DNA of 64,000 bases, from assembly GCA_015478895.1 (NCBI GenBank), contig JADMKK010000004.1, forward strand, positions 1 to 64,000, in the 5' to 3' direction. The DNA is from Comamonas sp. (GTDB lineage Bacteria > Pseudomonadota > Gammaproteobacteria > Burkholderiales > Burkholderiaceae_C). This document shows, piece after piece, positions 27,526 through 36,835 of the stretch (the stretch's first letter is position 1; each line of letters starts with the position of its first letter). The translations under genes and the position numbers were made by a program. Below the pieces are notes generated by a model, which searched no databases, was not told where the DNA came from, and saw only the letters and a list, made by a program, of their open reading frames with translations.

Positions 27526-29121
27526 ATGACGATTGCCTCTACGCCTTTGACCACTGACCGTGCCGAATTACTGGCCCGACTGTCTCAGCCTGAAACTTAC
27601 GATCTGCTGATTATCGGCGGAGGCGCAACCGGTTTGGGCACTGCGTTGGATGCAACGGCGCGTGGTTTCAAAGTGTGTTTGCTGGAGTCGCACGACTTTG
27701 CCAAAGGCACCTCGTCGCGCGCTACCAAGCTGGTGCACGGCGGTGTGCGTTATTTGGCACAGGGCAATGTGGCGCTGGTGCGCGAGGCGCTGCATGAGCG
27801 CACCACGCTACTCAATAACGCTCCGCATCTGGCCCAGCCGCTGGCCTTTGTGATGCCTTCGTACAAATTGCTGGATACGCCGTTCTATGGCGCAGGCCTG
27901 AAGATGTATGACGCGCTGGCTGGCAAGCAGGGTCTGGGCCGTACAGAATTTCTGAGTAAAGACAAAACTTTGCGTCTGCTGCCCACTGTGCGCACCGAGT
28001 CGCTCAAAGGCGGCGTGAAGTACTGGGATGGCCAGTTTGACGATGCCCGACTGGCACTGGCGCTGGCGCGCACTGCCGCAGCCAAGGGTGCATTGCTGGT
28101 GAACTACTGTCCTGCCAAAGAATTGCTGCATACCGATGGCAAAGTCACGGGCGTGGTGTGTGAAGACGCAGAAACAGGTGTGCGTTACGAAGTGCATGCC
28201 CAATGTGTCGTGAACGCTACCGGGCCGTGGGTCGATCTGTTCCGCCAGCAAGATGCGGAACTGCTGGGCAAGCCCGTCAAGCCCATGGTTGCACCCAGCC
28301 AAGGTGTGCACGTGGTGGTGGATCGTGAGTTCCTGCCCTCTGACCATGCGTTGCTGGTGCCCAAGACGGCTGACGGCCGTGTGCTGTTTGCCGTGCCATG
28401 GCTGGGCAAGGTCATCCTCGGAACGACGGATACGCCACGCCAAGACCTGGCCCGTGAGCCCCAGGCCTTTGAGCACGAAATTGCCTTCATCCTGAAAGAG
28501 GCGGGCAACTACCTGTGCCGCCGCCCCACGCGCGCGGATGTGCGCAGCATCTGGGTGGGCATGCGTCCCTTGGTCAAGCCCCAAGACGATGACGGCGCAA
28601 ACACCAAGAAAATCAGCCGGGAGCATACGGTGATGACCAGTAAGTCGGGCTTGGTGACCGTAACGGGTGGCAAATGGACCACCTACCGTGCCATGGCGGA
28701 GGACGTGCTGAAAGAATGCTTCGATGAAAAGCTCTTGCCCGCCCGCGCTGGTGGCGTCACCGTGCACATGCCGTTGGTCGGAGCGCCCAAGCCCGAAGAC
28801 ATCAAGCATCGAATGAATGCTGCCCAAGGTGAGCATATCTATGGCACTGAAGCGGCCGCTGTCCACAGTTTGCCCGGCGCCACCCAGATGCTGGCCGAGG
28901 GTTTGAGCGAAGCCATGGTCCGCTTTGCCGTGCGCTATGAATATGCGCGCACCGTCGAAGACGTGCTGGCGCGCCGCAGCCGCCTGCTGTTCCTGGATGC
29001 GCGCCTGGCGGCCAGCATTGCGCCCCGCGTGGCGCAAATCCTGCAGCAAGAGCTGCCAGGCGCAGACGTCAAGCTGACAGAGTTCCTGGCGCTGGCACAG
29101 CAGTATCTGCTCACCAAATAA
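27526..29121 (+). CDS. glpD: Aerobic glycerol-3-phosphate dehydrogenase
   Basis: Membrane-associated flavoenzyme that oxidises glycerol-3-phosphate to dihydroxyacetone phosphate and passes electrons to ubiquinone. The 531-aa protein has the FAD-binding dinucleotide fold DLLIIGGGATGLGTALDA (about 26-43), GTSSRATKLVHGGVRYL, and later GGKWTTYRAMAEDVL. It is divergent from glpR with a 212-bp gap carrying phased repeats. The first 18 or so residues are extra relative to E. coli GlpD, but the ATG at 27526 is the only good start. Confidence 0.97.
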   Translation: MTIASTPLTTDRAELLARLSQPETYDLLIIGGGATGLGTALDATARGFKVCLLESHDFAKGTSSRATKLVHGGVRYLAQGNVALVREALHERTTLLNNAPHLAQPLAFVMPSYKLLDTPFYGAGLKMYDALAGKQGLGRTEFLSKDKTLRLLPTVRTESLKGGVKYWDGQFDDARLALALARTAAAKGALLVNYCPAKELLHTDGKVTGVVCEDAETGVRYEVHAQCVVNATGPWVDLFRQQDAELLGKPVKPMVAPSQGVHVVVDREFLPSDHALLVPKTADGRVLFAVPWLGKVILGTTDTPRQDLAREPQAFEHEIAFILKEAGNYLCRRPTRADVRSIWVGMRPLVKPQDDDGANTKKISREHTVMTSKSGLVTVTGGKWTTYRAMAEDVLKECFDEKLLPARAGGVTVHMPLVGAPKPEDIKHRMNAAQGEHIYGTEAAAVHSLPGATQMLAEGLSEAMVRFAVRYEYARTVEDVLARRSRLLFLDARLAASIAPRVAQILQQELPGADVKLTEFLALAQQYLLTK

Positions 29122-29149
29122 CTGGCGGCCCTTCACTGGGTCACCTGAA

Positions 29150-29195
29150 AAGGCCGGCAACTTCAAAAAAAGAAGCTGCTGGCCTTCTGTTTTAT
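29150..29195 (+). terminator. Rho-independent terminator after glpD
   Basis: AAGGCCGGCAACTTC (29150-29164), loop of seven A, GAAGCTGCTGGCCTT (29172-29186), 13 of 15 pairs, then CTGTTTTATT. Confidence 0.85.
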
Positions 29196-29320
29196 TGGTT
29201 TTGGCGATTAAACCTGTTTGAAAATAAGGCCATGGCTGGGCATGCAGCTATGCTTTTGGATGATTAAAGTTGCTCGCTTTTCATTCCCTACGCATGTGGT
29301 GGTTTTCGCTCGCTAAACAG

Positions 29321-29349
29321 TTGACGCGCAAGGAGTTTCTTGCGATAAT
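29321..29349 (+). promoter_or_regulatory. Strong sigma-70 promoter of the spc operon
   Basis: TTGACG (29321-29326), an exact 17-bp spacer, and GATAAT (29344-29349). Both hexamers match consensus at five of six positions. Predicted transcription start is about 29356, 160 nt upstream of rplN. Confidence 0.88.
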
Positions 29350-29355
29350 CTTCTG

Positions 29356-29514
29356 CTCACGTGTAAAAGCGTGAAACTTTCTGCCCAGCGGGAAGCCCTC
29401 CGGAATGGTCCGGGCGGTGGACGACGGGCCCAAGACTGACTGGCTGCTTTGTTTGGCCCTTGAGAAGTTCTCTGGGGCTGTCCGGATCTGCTGGAGCAAG
29501 TTGGGAATATTGAA
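29356..29514 (+). promoter_or_regulatory. Structured 5' leader of the rplN operon
   Basis: About 160 nt with no gene. Hairpins seen by eye: TCACG...CGTGA (near 29356-29375), CCGGA-ATGG-TCCGG (near 29400-29413), and GGGCC...GGCCC spanning about 29428-29460. A long structured leader before a ribosomal-protein operon suggests feedback by one of its products; no known r-protein leader could be matched by eye. Confidence 0.5.
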
Positions 29515-29883
29515 ATGATCCAAACAGAATCTCGTTTAGAGGTTGCCGATAACACGGGCGCGAAGTCTGTCCAGTGCATTAAAGTGCTGGGCGGTTCTCA
29601 TCGCCGCTACGCTAGCGTTGGCGACATCATCAAAGTGAGCATCAAAGAAGCCGCTCCCCGTGGCCGCGTCAAAAAAGGCGAGGTTTACAGTGCAGTGGTA
29701 GTTCGTACAGCCAAGGGCATCCGCCGTGGCGACGGTTCTTTGGTGAAGTTCGATGGCAACGCTGCCGTTCTGCTGAACGCCAAGCTGGAGCCTATCGGCA
29801 CTCGTATTTTTGGCCCCGTGACTCGTGAACTTCGTAATGAAAAGTTCATGAAGATCGTGTCCTTGGCACCTGAAGTTCTCTAA
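29515..29883 (+). CDS. rplN: 50S ribosomal protein L14
   Basis: The 122-aa product contacts 23S rRNA and L19 at the intersubunit bridge. It starts [17 protein letters not shown], which is diagnostic, and has [11 protein letters not shown]. It is the first gene of the transcription unit here: a strong promoter and leader lie directly upstream and rpsQ of the S10 cluster is not adjacent, so the two ribosomal clusters are split at this point. Confidence 0.99.
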   Translation: MIQTESRLEVADNTGAKSVQCIKVLGGSHRRYASVGDIIKVSIKEAAPRGRVKKGEVYSAVVVRTAKGIRRGDGSLVKFDGNAAVLLNAKLEPIGTRIFGPVTRELRNEKFMKIVSLAPEVL

Positions 29884-29893
29884 AGGAAGCGCT

Positions 29894-30214
29894 ATGAACA
29901 AGATTCGCAAGGGCGACGAAGTCATCGTGCTGACCGGCCGTGACGCAGGCAAGCGTGGCGTAGTTGCCTCGCGCAAGGACGATTCTTACCTGGTGATCGA
30001 TGGCGTGAACCTGGTAAAGAAGCACGTCAAGCCAAACCCCATGAAGGGCACCACCGGCGGTATCGTGGACAAGGTTATGCCTATCCACCAGTCCAACGTG
30101 GCTATCTTCAATGCAGCGACAGGCAAGGCCGATCGCGTGGGCATCAAGGTGAACGCCGACGGCGCACGTGTTCGCGTGTTCAAGTCCAATGGCGCTGAAA
30201 TCCAGACTGCCTAA
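29894..30214 (+). CDS. rplX: 50S ribosomal protein L24
   Basis: A 106-aa KOW-domain protein that initiates assembly of the large subunit. The motif [17 protein letters not shown] is at residues 6-22. AGGA lies 9 nt upstream of the start. Ten bases separate it from rplN, in the usual spc order. Confidence 0.99.
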   Translation: MNKIRKGDEVIVLTGRDAGKRGVVASRKDDSYLVIDGVNLVKKHVKPNPMKGTTGGIVDKVMPIHQSNVAIFNAATGKADRVGIKVNADGARVRVFKSNGAEIQTA

Positions 30215-30224
30215 GGAGTAACAC

Positions 30225-30764
30225 ATGGCACGACTGCAAAAACTCTATCGCGAAAAAATCGCGGCTGAACTGAAAGAAAAGTTCGGTTACACCTCCGCTA
30301 TGGAAGTGCCCCGTCTGACCAAGATCACTCTGAATATGGGTGTGAGCGAAGCCGTGGCCGACAAGAAGGTGATGGACAACGCTGTGGCTGATCTGACCAA
30401 AATTGCTGGTCAAAAGCCCGTGGTGACCAAGGCCAAGAAGGCTATCGCTGGTTTCAAGATCCGTGAAGGTCAAGCAATTGGCTGCATGGTGACCCTGCGT
30501 GGCGTTCAAATGTACGAATTCCTGGACCGTTTCGTAACCGTGGCTCTGCCCCGTGTTCGCGATTTCCGCGGTATCTCGGGTCGTTCGTTCGACGGTCGCG
30601 GCAACTACAACGTTGGCGTGAAAGAACAGATCATCTTCCCTGAAATCGAATACGACAAAGTGGATGCTCTGCGTGGTCTGAATATCAGCATCACGACTTC
30701 GGCTAAGAACGACGAAGAGTGCAAGGCACTGCTCGCAGCGTTCAAATTCCCCTTCAAGAACTGA
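30225..30764 (+). CDS. rplE: 50S ribosomal protein L5
   Basis: The 179-aa product binds 5S rRNA and forms part of the central protuberance. Typical blocks are [16 protein letters not shown] and [17 protein letters not shown]. Preceded by a clear AAGGAG site and spaced 10 nt after rplX. Confidence 0.99.
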   Translation: MARLQKLYREKIAAELKEKFGYTSAMEVPRLTKITLNMGVSEAVADKKVMDNAVADLTKIAGQKPVVTKAKKAIAGFKIREGQAIGCMVTLRGVQMYEFLDRFVTVALPRVRDFRGISGRSFDGRGNYNVGVKEQIIFPEIEYDKVDALRGLNISITTSAKNDEECKALLAAFKFPFKN

Positions 30765-30772
30765 GGTAGCGC

Positions 30773-31078
30773 ATGGCTAAAAAAGCTTTGATCGAGCGCG
30801 AACTGAAGCGCGAAAAACTGGCCGCTAAGTTTGCTGCCAAGTACGCTGAATTGAAGGCCATCGCCGGTGACGCTAAGCGTTCCGACGAAGAGCGTGATGC
30901 AGCCCGCATGGGTCTGCAAAAGCTGCCCCGTAACGCTAACCCCACTCGTCAACGTGCTCGTTGCGAGATCACTGGTCGTCCACGTGGCACATTCCGTCAA
31001 TTCGGTCTGGGTCGCGCCAAGATCCGTGAACTGGCCTTCGCTGGTGACATCCCTGGTGTCACCAAGGCCAGCTGGTAA
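30773..31078 (+). CDS. rpsN: 30S ribosomal protein S14 (zinc-independent form)
   Basis: 101 aa, the long form of S14. It has only one cysteine (in [12 protein letters not shown]), so it lacks the CXXC zinc ribbon of the short paralogue. The C-terminal [21 protein letters not shown] block is conserved. It follows rplE after 8 nt. Confidence 0.99.
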   Translation: MAKKALIERELKREKLAAKFAAKYAELKAIAGDAKRSDEERDAARMGLQKLPRNANPTRQRARCEITGRPRGTFRQFGLGRAKIRELAFAGDIPGVTKASW

Positions 31079-31098
31079 GCAAGTAGGAGAGATACAAG

Positions 31099-31494
31099 AT
31101 GAGCATGAGTGATCCTATCGCCGACTTGCTGACCCGTATTCGCAACGCCCAAATGGTTTCTAAAGCCACAGTGTCGGTTCCTTCCTCTAAAGTGAAGGTT
31201 GCCATTGCACAAGTGCTGAAGGACGAGGGCTATGTTGACGGTTTTGAAGTCAAGACCGAAGACGGCAAGTCCGAACTCGTTATTACCCTGAAGTACTACG
31301 CTGGCTCCCCCGTGATCGAGCGTATTGAACGTGTAAGCCGTCCTGGCCTGCGCGTGTACAAGGGCCGTGACGCTATTCCTCAAGTCCAAAATGGCTTGGG
31401 TGTGGCCATTGTTACCACTCCTAAGGGTGTGATGACAGATCGCAAAGCACGTGCTACCGGTGTCGGTGGTGAAGTGCTCTGCTATGTGGCTTAA
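31099..31494 (+). CDS. rpsH: 30S ribosomal protein S8
   Basis: The 131-aa product binds the central domain of 16S rRNA. It starts [18 protein letters not shown] and ends with [11 protein letters not shown], both typical. In E. coli S8 represses the spc operon by binding its own mRNA; whether this leader or another segment serves that role here is unknown. AGGAGAG precedes the start. Confidence 0.99.
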   Translation: MSMSDPIADLLTRIRNAQMVSKATVSVPSSKVKVAIAQVLKDEGYVDGFEVKTEDGKSELVITLKYYAGSPVIERIERVSRPGLRVYKGRDAIPQVQNGLGVAIVTTPKGVMTDRKARATGVGGEVLCYVA

Positions 31495-31518
31495 CAGACA
31501 TTAAGGAGAAATACTGAA

Positions 31519-32052
31519 ATGTCTCGCGTAGCTAAAGCAAATGTGACCATCCCCGCTGGCGTGGATGTGTCGATGACTGCTGACTCCATCAAGGTTAAGG
31601 GCAAGGGCGGTGAACTGTCCCAAGCTCTGAATGCTTTGGTGTCCATCAGCAATAACGAAGGCAAGCTGTCGTTTGCCCCTGTTAACGATTCCCGTGATGC
31701 TGACGCACTGGCCGGTACTTTCCGCCAGTTGGTTAACAACATGGTCAAGGGTGTAACCGAAGGCTTCGAAAAGAAGCTGAGCCTGATCGGCGTGGGTTAC
31801 AAGGCCTCTGTGCAAGGTTCCAAGCTGAACCTGGCTGTGGGCTTCTCGCACCCCGTTAACTTCGAAGCCCCTCAAGGCATCACCATCACTACCCCTACTC
31901 CGACTGAAATCGTGATTAAGGGTGCTGACCGCCAAGTGGTGGGTCAGCTGGCTGCTGAGATCCGCGCCGTTCGTCCTCCTGAGCCTTACAAGGGCAAGGG
32001 CATCCGCTATGTGGGTGAGAAGGTCGTGATCAAAGAGACCAAGAAGAAGTAA
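31519..32052 (+). CDS. rplF: 50S ribosomal protein L6
   Basis: 177-aa protein with two related domains near the factor-binding site. It has [24 protein letters not shown] and the C-terminal [14 protein letters not shown], the L6 signature. AAGGAG precedes the ATG. Confidence 0.99.
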   Translation: MSRVAKANVTIPAGVDVSMTADSIKVKGKGGELSQALNALVSISNNEGKLSFAPVNDSRDADALAGTFRQLVNNMVKGVTEGFEKKLSLIGVGYKASVQGSKLNLAVGFSHPVNFEAPQGITITTPTPTEIVIKGADRQVVGQLAAEIRAVRPPEPYKGKGIRYVGEKVVIKETKKK

Positions 32053-32063
32053 GGAGCTGCAAT

Positions 32064-32429
32064 ATGTTGACCAAGAAAGAGCAGCGTCTGCGTCGTGCAC
32101 GCCAAACTCGCATCCGCATTGCACAGCAAGGCGTGGCGCGTTTGAGCGTGAACCGCACGAACCTCCACATCTACGCCAGCGTCTTCTCCGAAGACGGCAC
32201 CAAGGTGTTGGCCACAGCTTCGACTGCCGAAGCTCCTGTGCGCGCACAACTGGGCGCCGCTGGCAAGGGTGGCAACGTGGCTGCCGCCACACAAATCGGC
32301 AAGTTGATTGCCGAGCGTGCTAAGGCTGCCGGCGTTGAGAAAGTGGCTTTCGACCGCGCCGGTTTTGCATACCACGGCCGTGTGAAGGCTTTGGCAGAGG
32401 CCGCTCGCGAAGCGGGCCTGCAGTTCTAA
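32064..32429 (+). CDS. rplR: 50S ribosomal protein L18
   Basis: The 121-aa product binds 5S rRNA with L5. It begins [19 protein letters not shown] and ends [21 protein letters not shown], standard for L18. Spaced 11 nt after rplF with an AAGGAG site. Confidence 0.99.
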   Translation: MLTKKEQRLRRARQTRIRIAQQGVARLSVNRTNLHIYASVFSEDGTKVLATASTAEAPVRAQLGAAGKGGNVAAATQIGKLIAERAKAAGVEKVAFDRAGFAYHGRVKALAEAAREAGLQF

Positions 32430-32444
32430 GCGGAGCGGACAAAA

Positions 32445-32966
32445 ATGGCAAAATTTTCCCCCAAAGTGCAAGACCAGGCGAATGATGATGGTCTGCGCGA
32501 AAAAATGATCGCGGTAAACCGCGTCACCAAGGTGGTAAAGGGCGGTCGTATCCTCGGCTTCGCTGCACTGACCGTGGTTGGCGACGGTGATGGCCGTATT
32601 GGCATGGGTAAGGGCAAGTCGAAAGAAGTGCCTGCAGCCGTGCAAAAGGGCATGGAAGAGTCCCGCCGCAACATGATGAAGGTTTCGCTCAAGAGCGGCT
32701 CCATCCACCACTCTGTGTTGGGTCATCATGGTGCAGCTCGTGTGGAACTCCATCCAGCTCCCAAGGGTACTGGCATTATTGCTGGTGGCCCAATGCGCGC
32801 TGTTTTCGAAGTTGTTGGTATCACTGACATCGTGGCCAAAAGCCACGGTTCTTCGAATCCTTACAACATGGTTCGCGCCACACTCGACGCTTTGAAGAAC
32901 TCCACGACTCCTTCGGAAGTGGCAGCAAAGCGCGGCAAGTCGGTTGAAGACATCTTCACCGCCTGA
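32445..32966 (+). CDS. rpsE: 30S ribosomal protein S5
   Basis: The 173-aa product acts in translational accuracy. The RNA-binding domain [16 protein letters not shown] and the [15 protein letters not shown] loop are visible, and the C-terminal fold contains [15 protein letters not shown]. In the usual place between rplR and rpmD. Confidence 0.99.
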   Translation: MAKFSPKVQDQANDDGLREKMIAVNRVTKVVKGGRILGFAALTVVGDGDGRIGMGKGKSKEVPAAVQKGMEESRRNMMKVSLKSGSIHHSVLGHHGAARVELHPAPKGTGIIAGGPMRAVFEVVGITDIVAKSHGSSNPYNMVRATLDALKNSTTPSEVAAKRGKSVEDIFTA

Positions 32967-32980
32967 TCGGAGTCCAGCAC

Positions 32981-33163
32981 ATGACAACACAACAAACTGT
33001 CAAGATTCAGCTGGTTCGTAGCCCCATCAGCACGAAAGAGTCGCACCGCGCGACTGTTCGTGGCCTGGGTCTGCGCAAGCTGAACAGCGTCAGCGAACTC
33101 AAGGACACTCCTGAAGTTCGCGGCATGATCAACAAGATCGCCTACTTGGTGAAGGTTCTGTAA
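32981..33163 (+). CDS. rpmD: 50S ribosomal protein L30
   Basis: 60-aa bacterial L30 with [20 protein letters not shown] and GLGLRKLNS. It lies between rpsE and rplO, as in E. coli. Confidence 0.98.
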   Translation: MTTQQTVKIQLVRSPISTKESHRATVRGLGLRKLNSVSELKDTPEVRGMINKIAYLVKVL

Positions 33164-33173
33164 AGGATTGATG

Positions 33174-33605
33174 ATGGAACTCAATAGCATCAAGCCTGCA
33201 GAAGGCGCCAAGCACGCTAAGCGTCGCGTTGGCCGTGGCATCGGCTCCGGTCTGGGTAAGACTGCCGGTCGTGGTCACAAGGGTCAAAAATCGCGTTCGG
33301 GTGGCTACCACAAGGTAGGCTTCGAAGGTGGTCAAATGCCTTTGCAACGTCGCCTGCCAAAGCGTGGCTTCAAGTCTTTGACTTTGAAGTTCAATGCTGA
33401 AGTCACCTTGGCTGCTCTCGAGCAGTTGGGTCTGGCCGAAGTTGATATCGCAGCACTGAAGCAAGCGGATCTGGTAGCCTCTAACGCCCTGGTGGTAAAG
33501 GTTATCAAGAGCGGTGAGTTGACCAAGGCTATCAAGCTGAGCGGCATTGTCGCTACAGCCGGTGCCAAGGCTGCCATCGAAGCTGCCGGTGGCAGCATCG
33601 CCTGA
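33174..33605 (+). CDS. rplO: 50S ribosomal protein L15
   Basis: 143-aa protein with [19 protein letters not shown] and [17 protein letters not shown], the L15 signature. Three start codons stand in a row (TTG-ATG-ATG, 33168-33176); I chose the last ATG because AGGA at 33164-33167 is then 6 nt away. Confidence 0.98.
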   Translation: MELNSIKPAEGAKHAKRRVGRGIGSGLGKTAGRGHKGQKSRSGGYHKVGFEGGQMPLQRRLPKRGFKSLTLKFNAEVTLAALEQLGLAEVDIAALKQADLVASNALVVKVIKSGELTKAIKLSGIVATAGAKAAIEAAGGSIA

Positions 33606-33627
33606 TTAAGTTCTGAAAGAGACATCC

Positions 33628-34941
33628 GTGGCTACTAGCGCAGCTCAAATTGCAAAAACCGGCAAGTTTGGTGACTTGCGTCGCCGTCTGGTTTTTCTGT
33701 TGCTTGCACTGGTCGTATACCGTATCGGGGCGCATATCCCCGTTCCGGGCATCGATCCAGCGCAGCTGCAGCAGCTGTTTACTGGTCAGCAGGGCATTCT
33801 CAACCTGTTCAATATGTTCTCGGGTGGAGCGCTGGAGCGTTTCACAGTGTTTGCATTGGGAATCATGCCGTATATTTCGGCATCGATCATCATGCAGCTG
33901 ATGACGTACGTCGTCCCTACATTTGAACAACTGAAAAAAGAAGGTGAAGCGGGTCGTCGCAAGATTACCCAGTTCACTCGCTATGGCACTTTGGGCCTGG
34001 CTCTTTTCCAGTCGTTGGGTATTGCTGTGGCTTTGGAAAGCTCTCCAGGACTGGTGCTTGATCCAGGCATGGGCTTCCGCATCACTGCGGTAGTCAGCCT
34101 GACAGCAGGTACTTTATTCCTGATGTGGCTCGGTGAGCAAATCACAGAACGTGGTTTGGGCAACGGTATTTCCATCCTGATTTTTGCTGGTATTGCCGCA
34201 GGCTTGCCCAGCTCAATTGGTGGTTTGCTGGAGCTGGTTCGCACCGGTGCCATGAGCATCCTGGCCGCGATCTTCATTGTCCTCGTTGTGGCAGCAGTGA
34301 CGTATTTCGTCGTGTTTGTCGAAAGAGGTCAACGCAAGATCTTGGTGAATTACGCACGCCGCCAAGTCGGTAACAAGGTGTACGGGGGGCAGTCTTCGCA
34401 CTTGCCTTTGAAGTTGAATATGGCAGGCGTGATTCCTCCCATCTTTGCTTCTTCGATCATCTTGTTACCAGCAACCGTGGTGAATTGGTTCAGTGCTGGA
34501 GAATCTATGCGCTGGTTAAAGGACATTGCAGCGACGTTGACCCCTGGTCAACCGATTTATGTGATGCTCTACGCTGCCGCAATTATTTTCTTTTGCTTCT
34601 TCTATACGGCGCTCGTGTTTAATAGTCGCGAGACTGCTGATAATTTGAAGAAAAGTGGTGCTTTCATTCCCGGAATTCGTCCCGGAGATCAGACGGCCCG
34701 CTACATTGACAAAATTCTGGTGCGCTTGACACTAGCTGGTGCCATCTACATTACGTTTGTCTGTTTGCTGCCTGAGTTCATGATCTTGAAGTACAACGTT
34801 CCGTTCTACTTCGGTGGTACGTCACTACTCATTATTGTGGTGGTCACCATGGACTTTATGGCGCAGGTGCAGAACTACATGATGTCGCAACAGTATGAGT
34901 CCCTTCTTAAGAAGGCCAACTTCAAGGCATCAGGTCACTGA
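33628..34941 (+). CDS. secY: Preprotein translocase subunit SecY
   Basis: Channel-forming subunit of the Sec translocase, with ten predicted membrane helices over 437 aa. Conserved blocks include [29 protein letters not shown] and [17 protein letters not shown] (cytoplasmic loop 4, SecA/ribosome contact). It starts at a GTG (33628). Codon use is somewhat less biased than in the flanking ribosomal genes, as usual for secY. Confidence 0.99.
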   Translation: MATSAAQIAKTGKFGDLRRRLVFLLLALVVYRIGAHIPVPGIDPAQLQQLFTGQQGILNLFNMFSGGALERFTVFALGIMPYISASIIMQLMTYVVPTFEQLKKEGEAGRRKITQFTRYGTLGLALFQSLGIAVALESSPGLVLDPGMGFRITAVVSLTAGTLFLMWLGEQITERGLGNGISILIFAGIAAGLPSSIGGLLELVRTGAMSILAAIFIVLVVAAVTYFVVFVERGQRKILVNYARRQVGNKVYGGQSSHLPLKLNMAGVIPPIFASSIILLPATVVNWFSAGESMRWLKDIAATLTPGQPIYVMLYAAAIIFFCFFYTALVFNSRETADNLKKSGAFIPGIRPGDQTARYIDKILVRLTLAGAIYITFVCLLPEFMILKYNVPFYFGGTSLLIIVVVTMDFMAQVQNYMMSQQYESLLKKANFKASGH

Positions 34942-34954
34942 GATATGAAGGCCG

Positions 34955-34981
34955 TTCCTTCCAGAAAACCTCTGGAAGGAA
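34955..34981 (+). other. Perfect hairpin between secY and rpmJ
   Basis: TTCCTTCCAG (34955-34964), a 7-nt loop, CTGGAAGGAA (34972-34981): a perfect 10-bp stem with no T-run. It lies in the 141-bp gap where related Burkholderiales may carry infA; infA is absent here. Possible mRNA-processing or regulatory structure. Confidence 0.7.
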
Positions 34982-35082
34982 ATCCCATAACAGGCAAGTA
35001 TGAGTGCTCTAAGCTCTTTCACGGTCACAGGCAGTGTCCAGGTCGAAAGAGTAAAACGGATGCAAAGTTTTAGGAGAATGAA

Positions 35083-35196
35083 ATGAGAGTTTCGGCTTCG
35101 GTCAAGAAAATCTGCCGCAACTGCAAGATCATCCGCCGTAAAGGCGTGGTTCGCGTGATCTGCACAGACCAGCGCCATAAGCAGCGCCAGGGCTGA
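35083..35196 (+). CDS. rpmJ: 50S ribosomal protein L36
   Basis: A 37-codon gene beginning [15 protein letters not shown]. It carries the zinc-ribbon ligands Cys11, Cys14, Cys27 and His32, so it is the zinc-binding form. TAGGAG precedes the ATG by 7 nt. It sits between secY and rpsM, as in the E. coli spc operon end. Confidence 0.98.
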   Translation: MRVSASVKKICRNCKIIRRKGVVRVICTDQRHKQRQG

Positions 35197-35218
35197 TTTA
35201 AAGTATTAGAGGACTAAT

Positions 35219-35584
35219 ATGGCACGTATTGCTGGTATTAACATCCCGCCCCATAAGCATGCTGAAATCGGCCTGACCGCCATTTACGGTATTGGTCGTA
35301 CGACCGCTCGCAAAATTTGCGAAGCTTGTGGCATTGACTACGCTAAGAAGATCAAGGAATTGACCGACGCGGATCTGGAAAAGATCCGTGACCAACTGGC
35401 TTCCCTGACTCTGGAAGGTGACCTGCGTCGTGAAACCACGATGAACATCAAGCGTTTGATGGACATCGGTTGCTACCGTGGTTTCCGTCATCGTCGTGGT
35501 CTGCCTATGCGCGGTCAACGTACACGTACCAATGCCCGCACTCGCAAGGGTCCGCGCAAGGGCGCTGCGGGTCTGAAGAAATAA
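35219..35584 (+). CDS. rpsM: 30S ribosomal protein S13
   Basis: The 121-aa product contacts the P-site tRNA and L5 across the subunit interface. It starts [19 protein letters not shown] and has the basic tail [17 protein letters not shown]. First gene of the alpha-type group; in E. coli this leader is the S4 repression target. Confidence 0.99.
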   Translation: MARIAGINIPPHKHAEIGLTAIYGIGRTTARKICEACGIDYAKKIKELTDADLEKIRDQLASLTLEGDLRRETTMNIKRLMDIGCYRGFRHRRGLPMRGQRTRTNARTRKGPRKGAAGLKK

Positions 35585-35601
35585 GGGATTGAGAGATCAC
35601 T

Positions 35602-36003
35602 ATGGCAAAGGCACAAAACAACGCTGCAGCACGTGTTCGTAAGAAAGTTCGCAAGAACATTTCTGACGGTATTGCGCACGTGCACGCTTCGTTCAACAAC
35701 ACGATCATCACCATCACCGACCGTCAAGGCAATGCTTTGTCGTGGGCTTCGTCGGGTGGCCAAGGCTTCAAGGGTTCGCGCAAGTCGACTCCTTTTGCAG
35801 CTCAGGTTGCTTCGGAAGTGGCTGGTCGTGCTGCGATCGAACAAGGTATCAAGAACCTGGACGTCGAAATCAAGGGACCCGGCCCTGGCCGTGAATCTTC
35901 GGTTCGCGCCTTGGGTGCATTGGGTATCCGTATCACTTCCATCGCGGACGTGACACCGGTTCCTCACAACGGCTGCCGCCCTCAAAAGCGTCGTCGTATT
36001 TAA
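35602..36003 (+). CDS. rpsK: 30S ribosomal protein S11
   Basis: 133-aa platform protein with [18 protein letters not shown] and the C-terminal [17 protein letters not shown], both diagnostic. Follows rpsM after 17 nt. Confidence 0.99.
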   Translation: MAKAQNNAAARVRKKVRKNISDGIAHVHASFNNTIITITDRQGNALSWASSGGQGFKGSRKSTPFAAQVASEVAGRAAIEQGIKNLDVEIKGPGPGRESSVRALGALGIRITSIADVTPVPHNGCRPQKRRRI

Positions 36004-36019
36004 TTTTTGTAAGCCCACC

Positions 36020-36070
36020 GCCACCCGGGCTGTCGTATGACACCCCGGGTGGCTCCCGTGTGAATACACG
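36020..36070 (+). promoter_or_regulatory. Two hairpins in front of rpsD
   Basis: GCCACCCGGG (36020-36029) pairs perfectly with CCCGGGTGGC (36044-36053) over a 14-nt loop. It is followed by CGTGT-GAAT-ACACG (36057-36070), a perfect 5-bp stem with a tetraloop. Neither is followed by a T-run. Possible S4 target or processing site. Confidence 0.65.
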
Positions 36071-36094
36071 GTAGATGACATAAAGGAAGCTCAA

Positions 36095-36718
36095 GTGGCA
36101 CGCTATCTCGGCCCCAAGGCCAAACTCTCCCGCCGTGAAGGCACCGACCTGTTTCTGAAGAGCGCACGTCGCTCGATCGCGGACAAGTCCAAGTTCGAAA
36201 CCAAGCCTGGCCAACACGGCCGCACATCGGGTCAGCGTACGTCTGACTACGGTCTGCAACTGCGTGAAAAGCAGAAGGTCAAGCGCATGTACGGCGTGCT
36301 GGAAAAGCAATTCCGCCGTTACTTCGAAGCTGCTGACCAGAAGAAGGGCAACACCGGCGCGAACTTGCTGGCTCTGCTGGAAACTCGTCTGGACAACGTG
36401 GTCTACCGTATGGGCTTTGGCTCTACACGCGCTGAAGCACGTCAGTTGGTATCCCACAAGGCGATCACTGTGAACGGTCAATCTGTGAACATTGCTTCGT
36501 ACTTGGTTAAGGCTGGTGACGTAGTTGCTGTGCGCGAAAAATCCAAGAAGCAAGCCCGTATTGTTGAAGCTATGCAATTGGCTCAGCAAGTTGGCTTCCC
36601 TGCTTGGGTTGAAGTGAGCTTGGACAAGGCCGAAGGTACTTTCAAGCAAGTGCCTGACCGCGACCAGTTCGCAGCTGACGTCAACGAATCGTTGATCGTC
36701 GAGTTGTACTCGCGTTAA
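36095..36718 (+). CDS. rpsD: 30S ribosomal protein S4
   Basis: The 207-aa product is a primary 16S rRNA-binding protein and, in E. coli, a translational repressor of the alpha operon. It starts [18 protein letters not shown] at a GTG codon (36095), with AAGGAA upstream. The S4 domain [20 protein letters not shown] is intact. It has no N-terminal zinc-ligand cysteines. Confidence 0.98.
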   Translation: MARYLGPKAKLSRREGTDLFLKSARRSIADKSKFETKPGQHGRTSGQRTSDYGLQLREKQKVKRMYGVLEKQFRRYFEAADQKKGNTGANLLALLETRLDNVVYRMGFGSTRAEARQLVSHKAITVNGQSVNIASYLVKAGDVVAVREKSKKQARIVEAMQLAQQVGFPAWVEVSLDKAEGTFKQVPDRDQFAADVNESLIVELYSR

Positions 36719-36753
36719 TAGTTGTTCCGGTTAATTTATTAACCAACCCCGTC

Positions 36754-36781
36754 CCTAAACCGCGAGGCATCGCGGTTTAGG
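36754..36781 (+). promoter_or_regulatory. Perfect 12-bp hairpin between rpsD and rpoA
   Basis: CCTAAACCGCGA (36754-36765), loop GGCA, TCGCGGTTTAGG (36770-36781), with no mismatch and no T-run. Just upstream is another palindrome, GGTTAAT-TT-ATTAACC (36729-36744). Together they occupy most of the 117-bp gap before rpoA. Confidence 0.75.
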
Positions 36782-36835
36782 TGCTTCACCAGCCTTACCG
36801 GTGTAACGAGCCGGGGGTATTGAGAGGAAGTCTGC

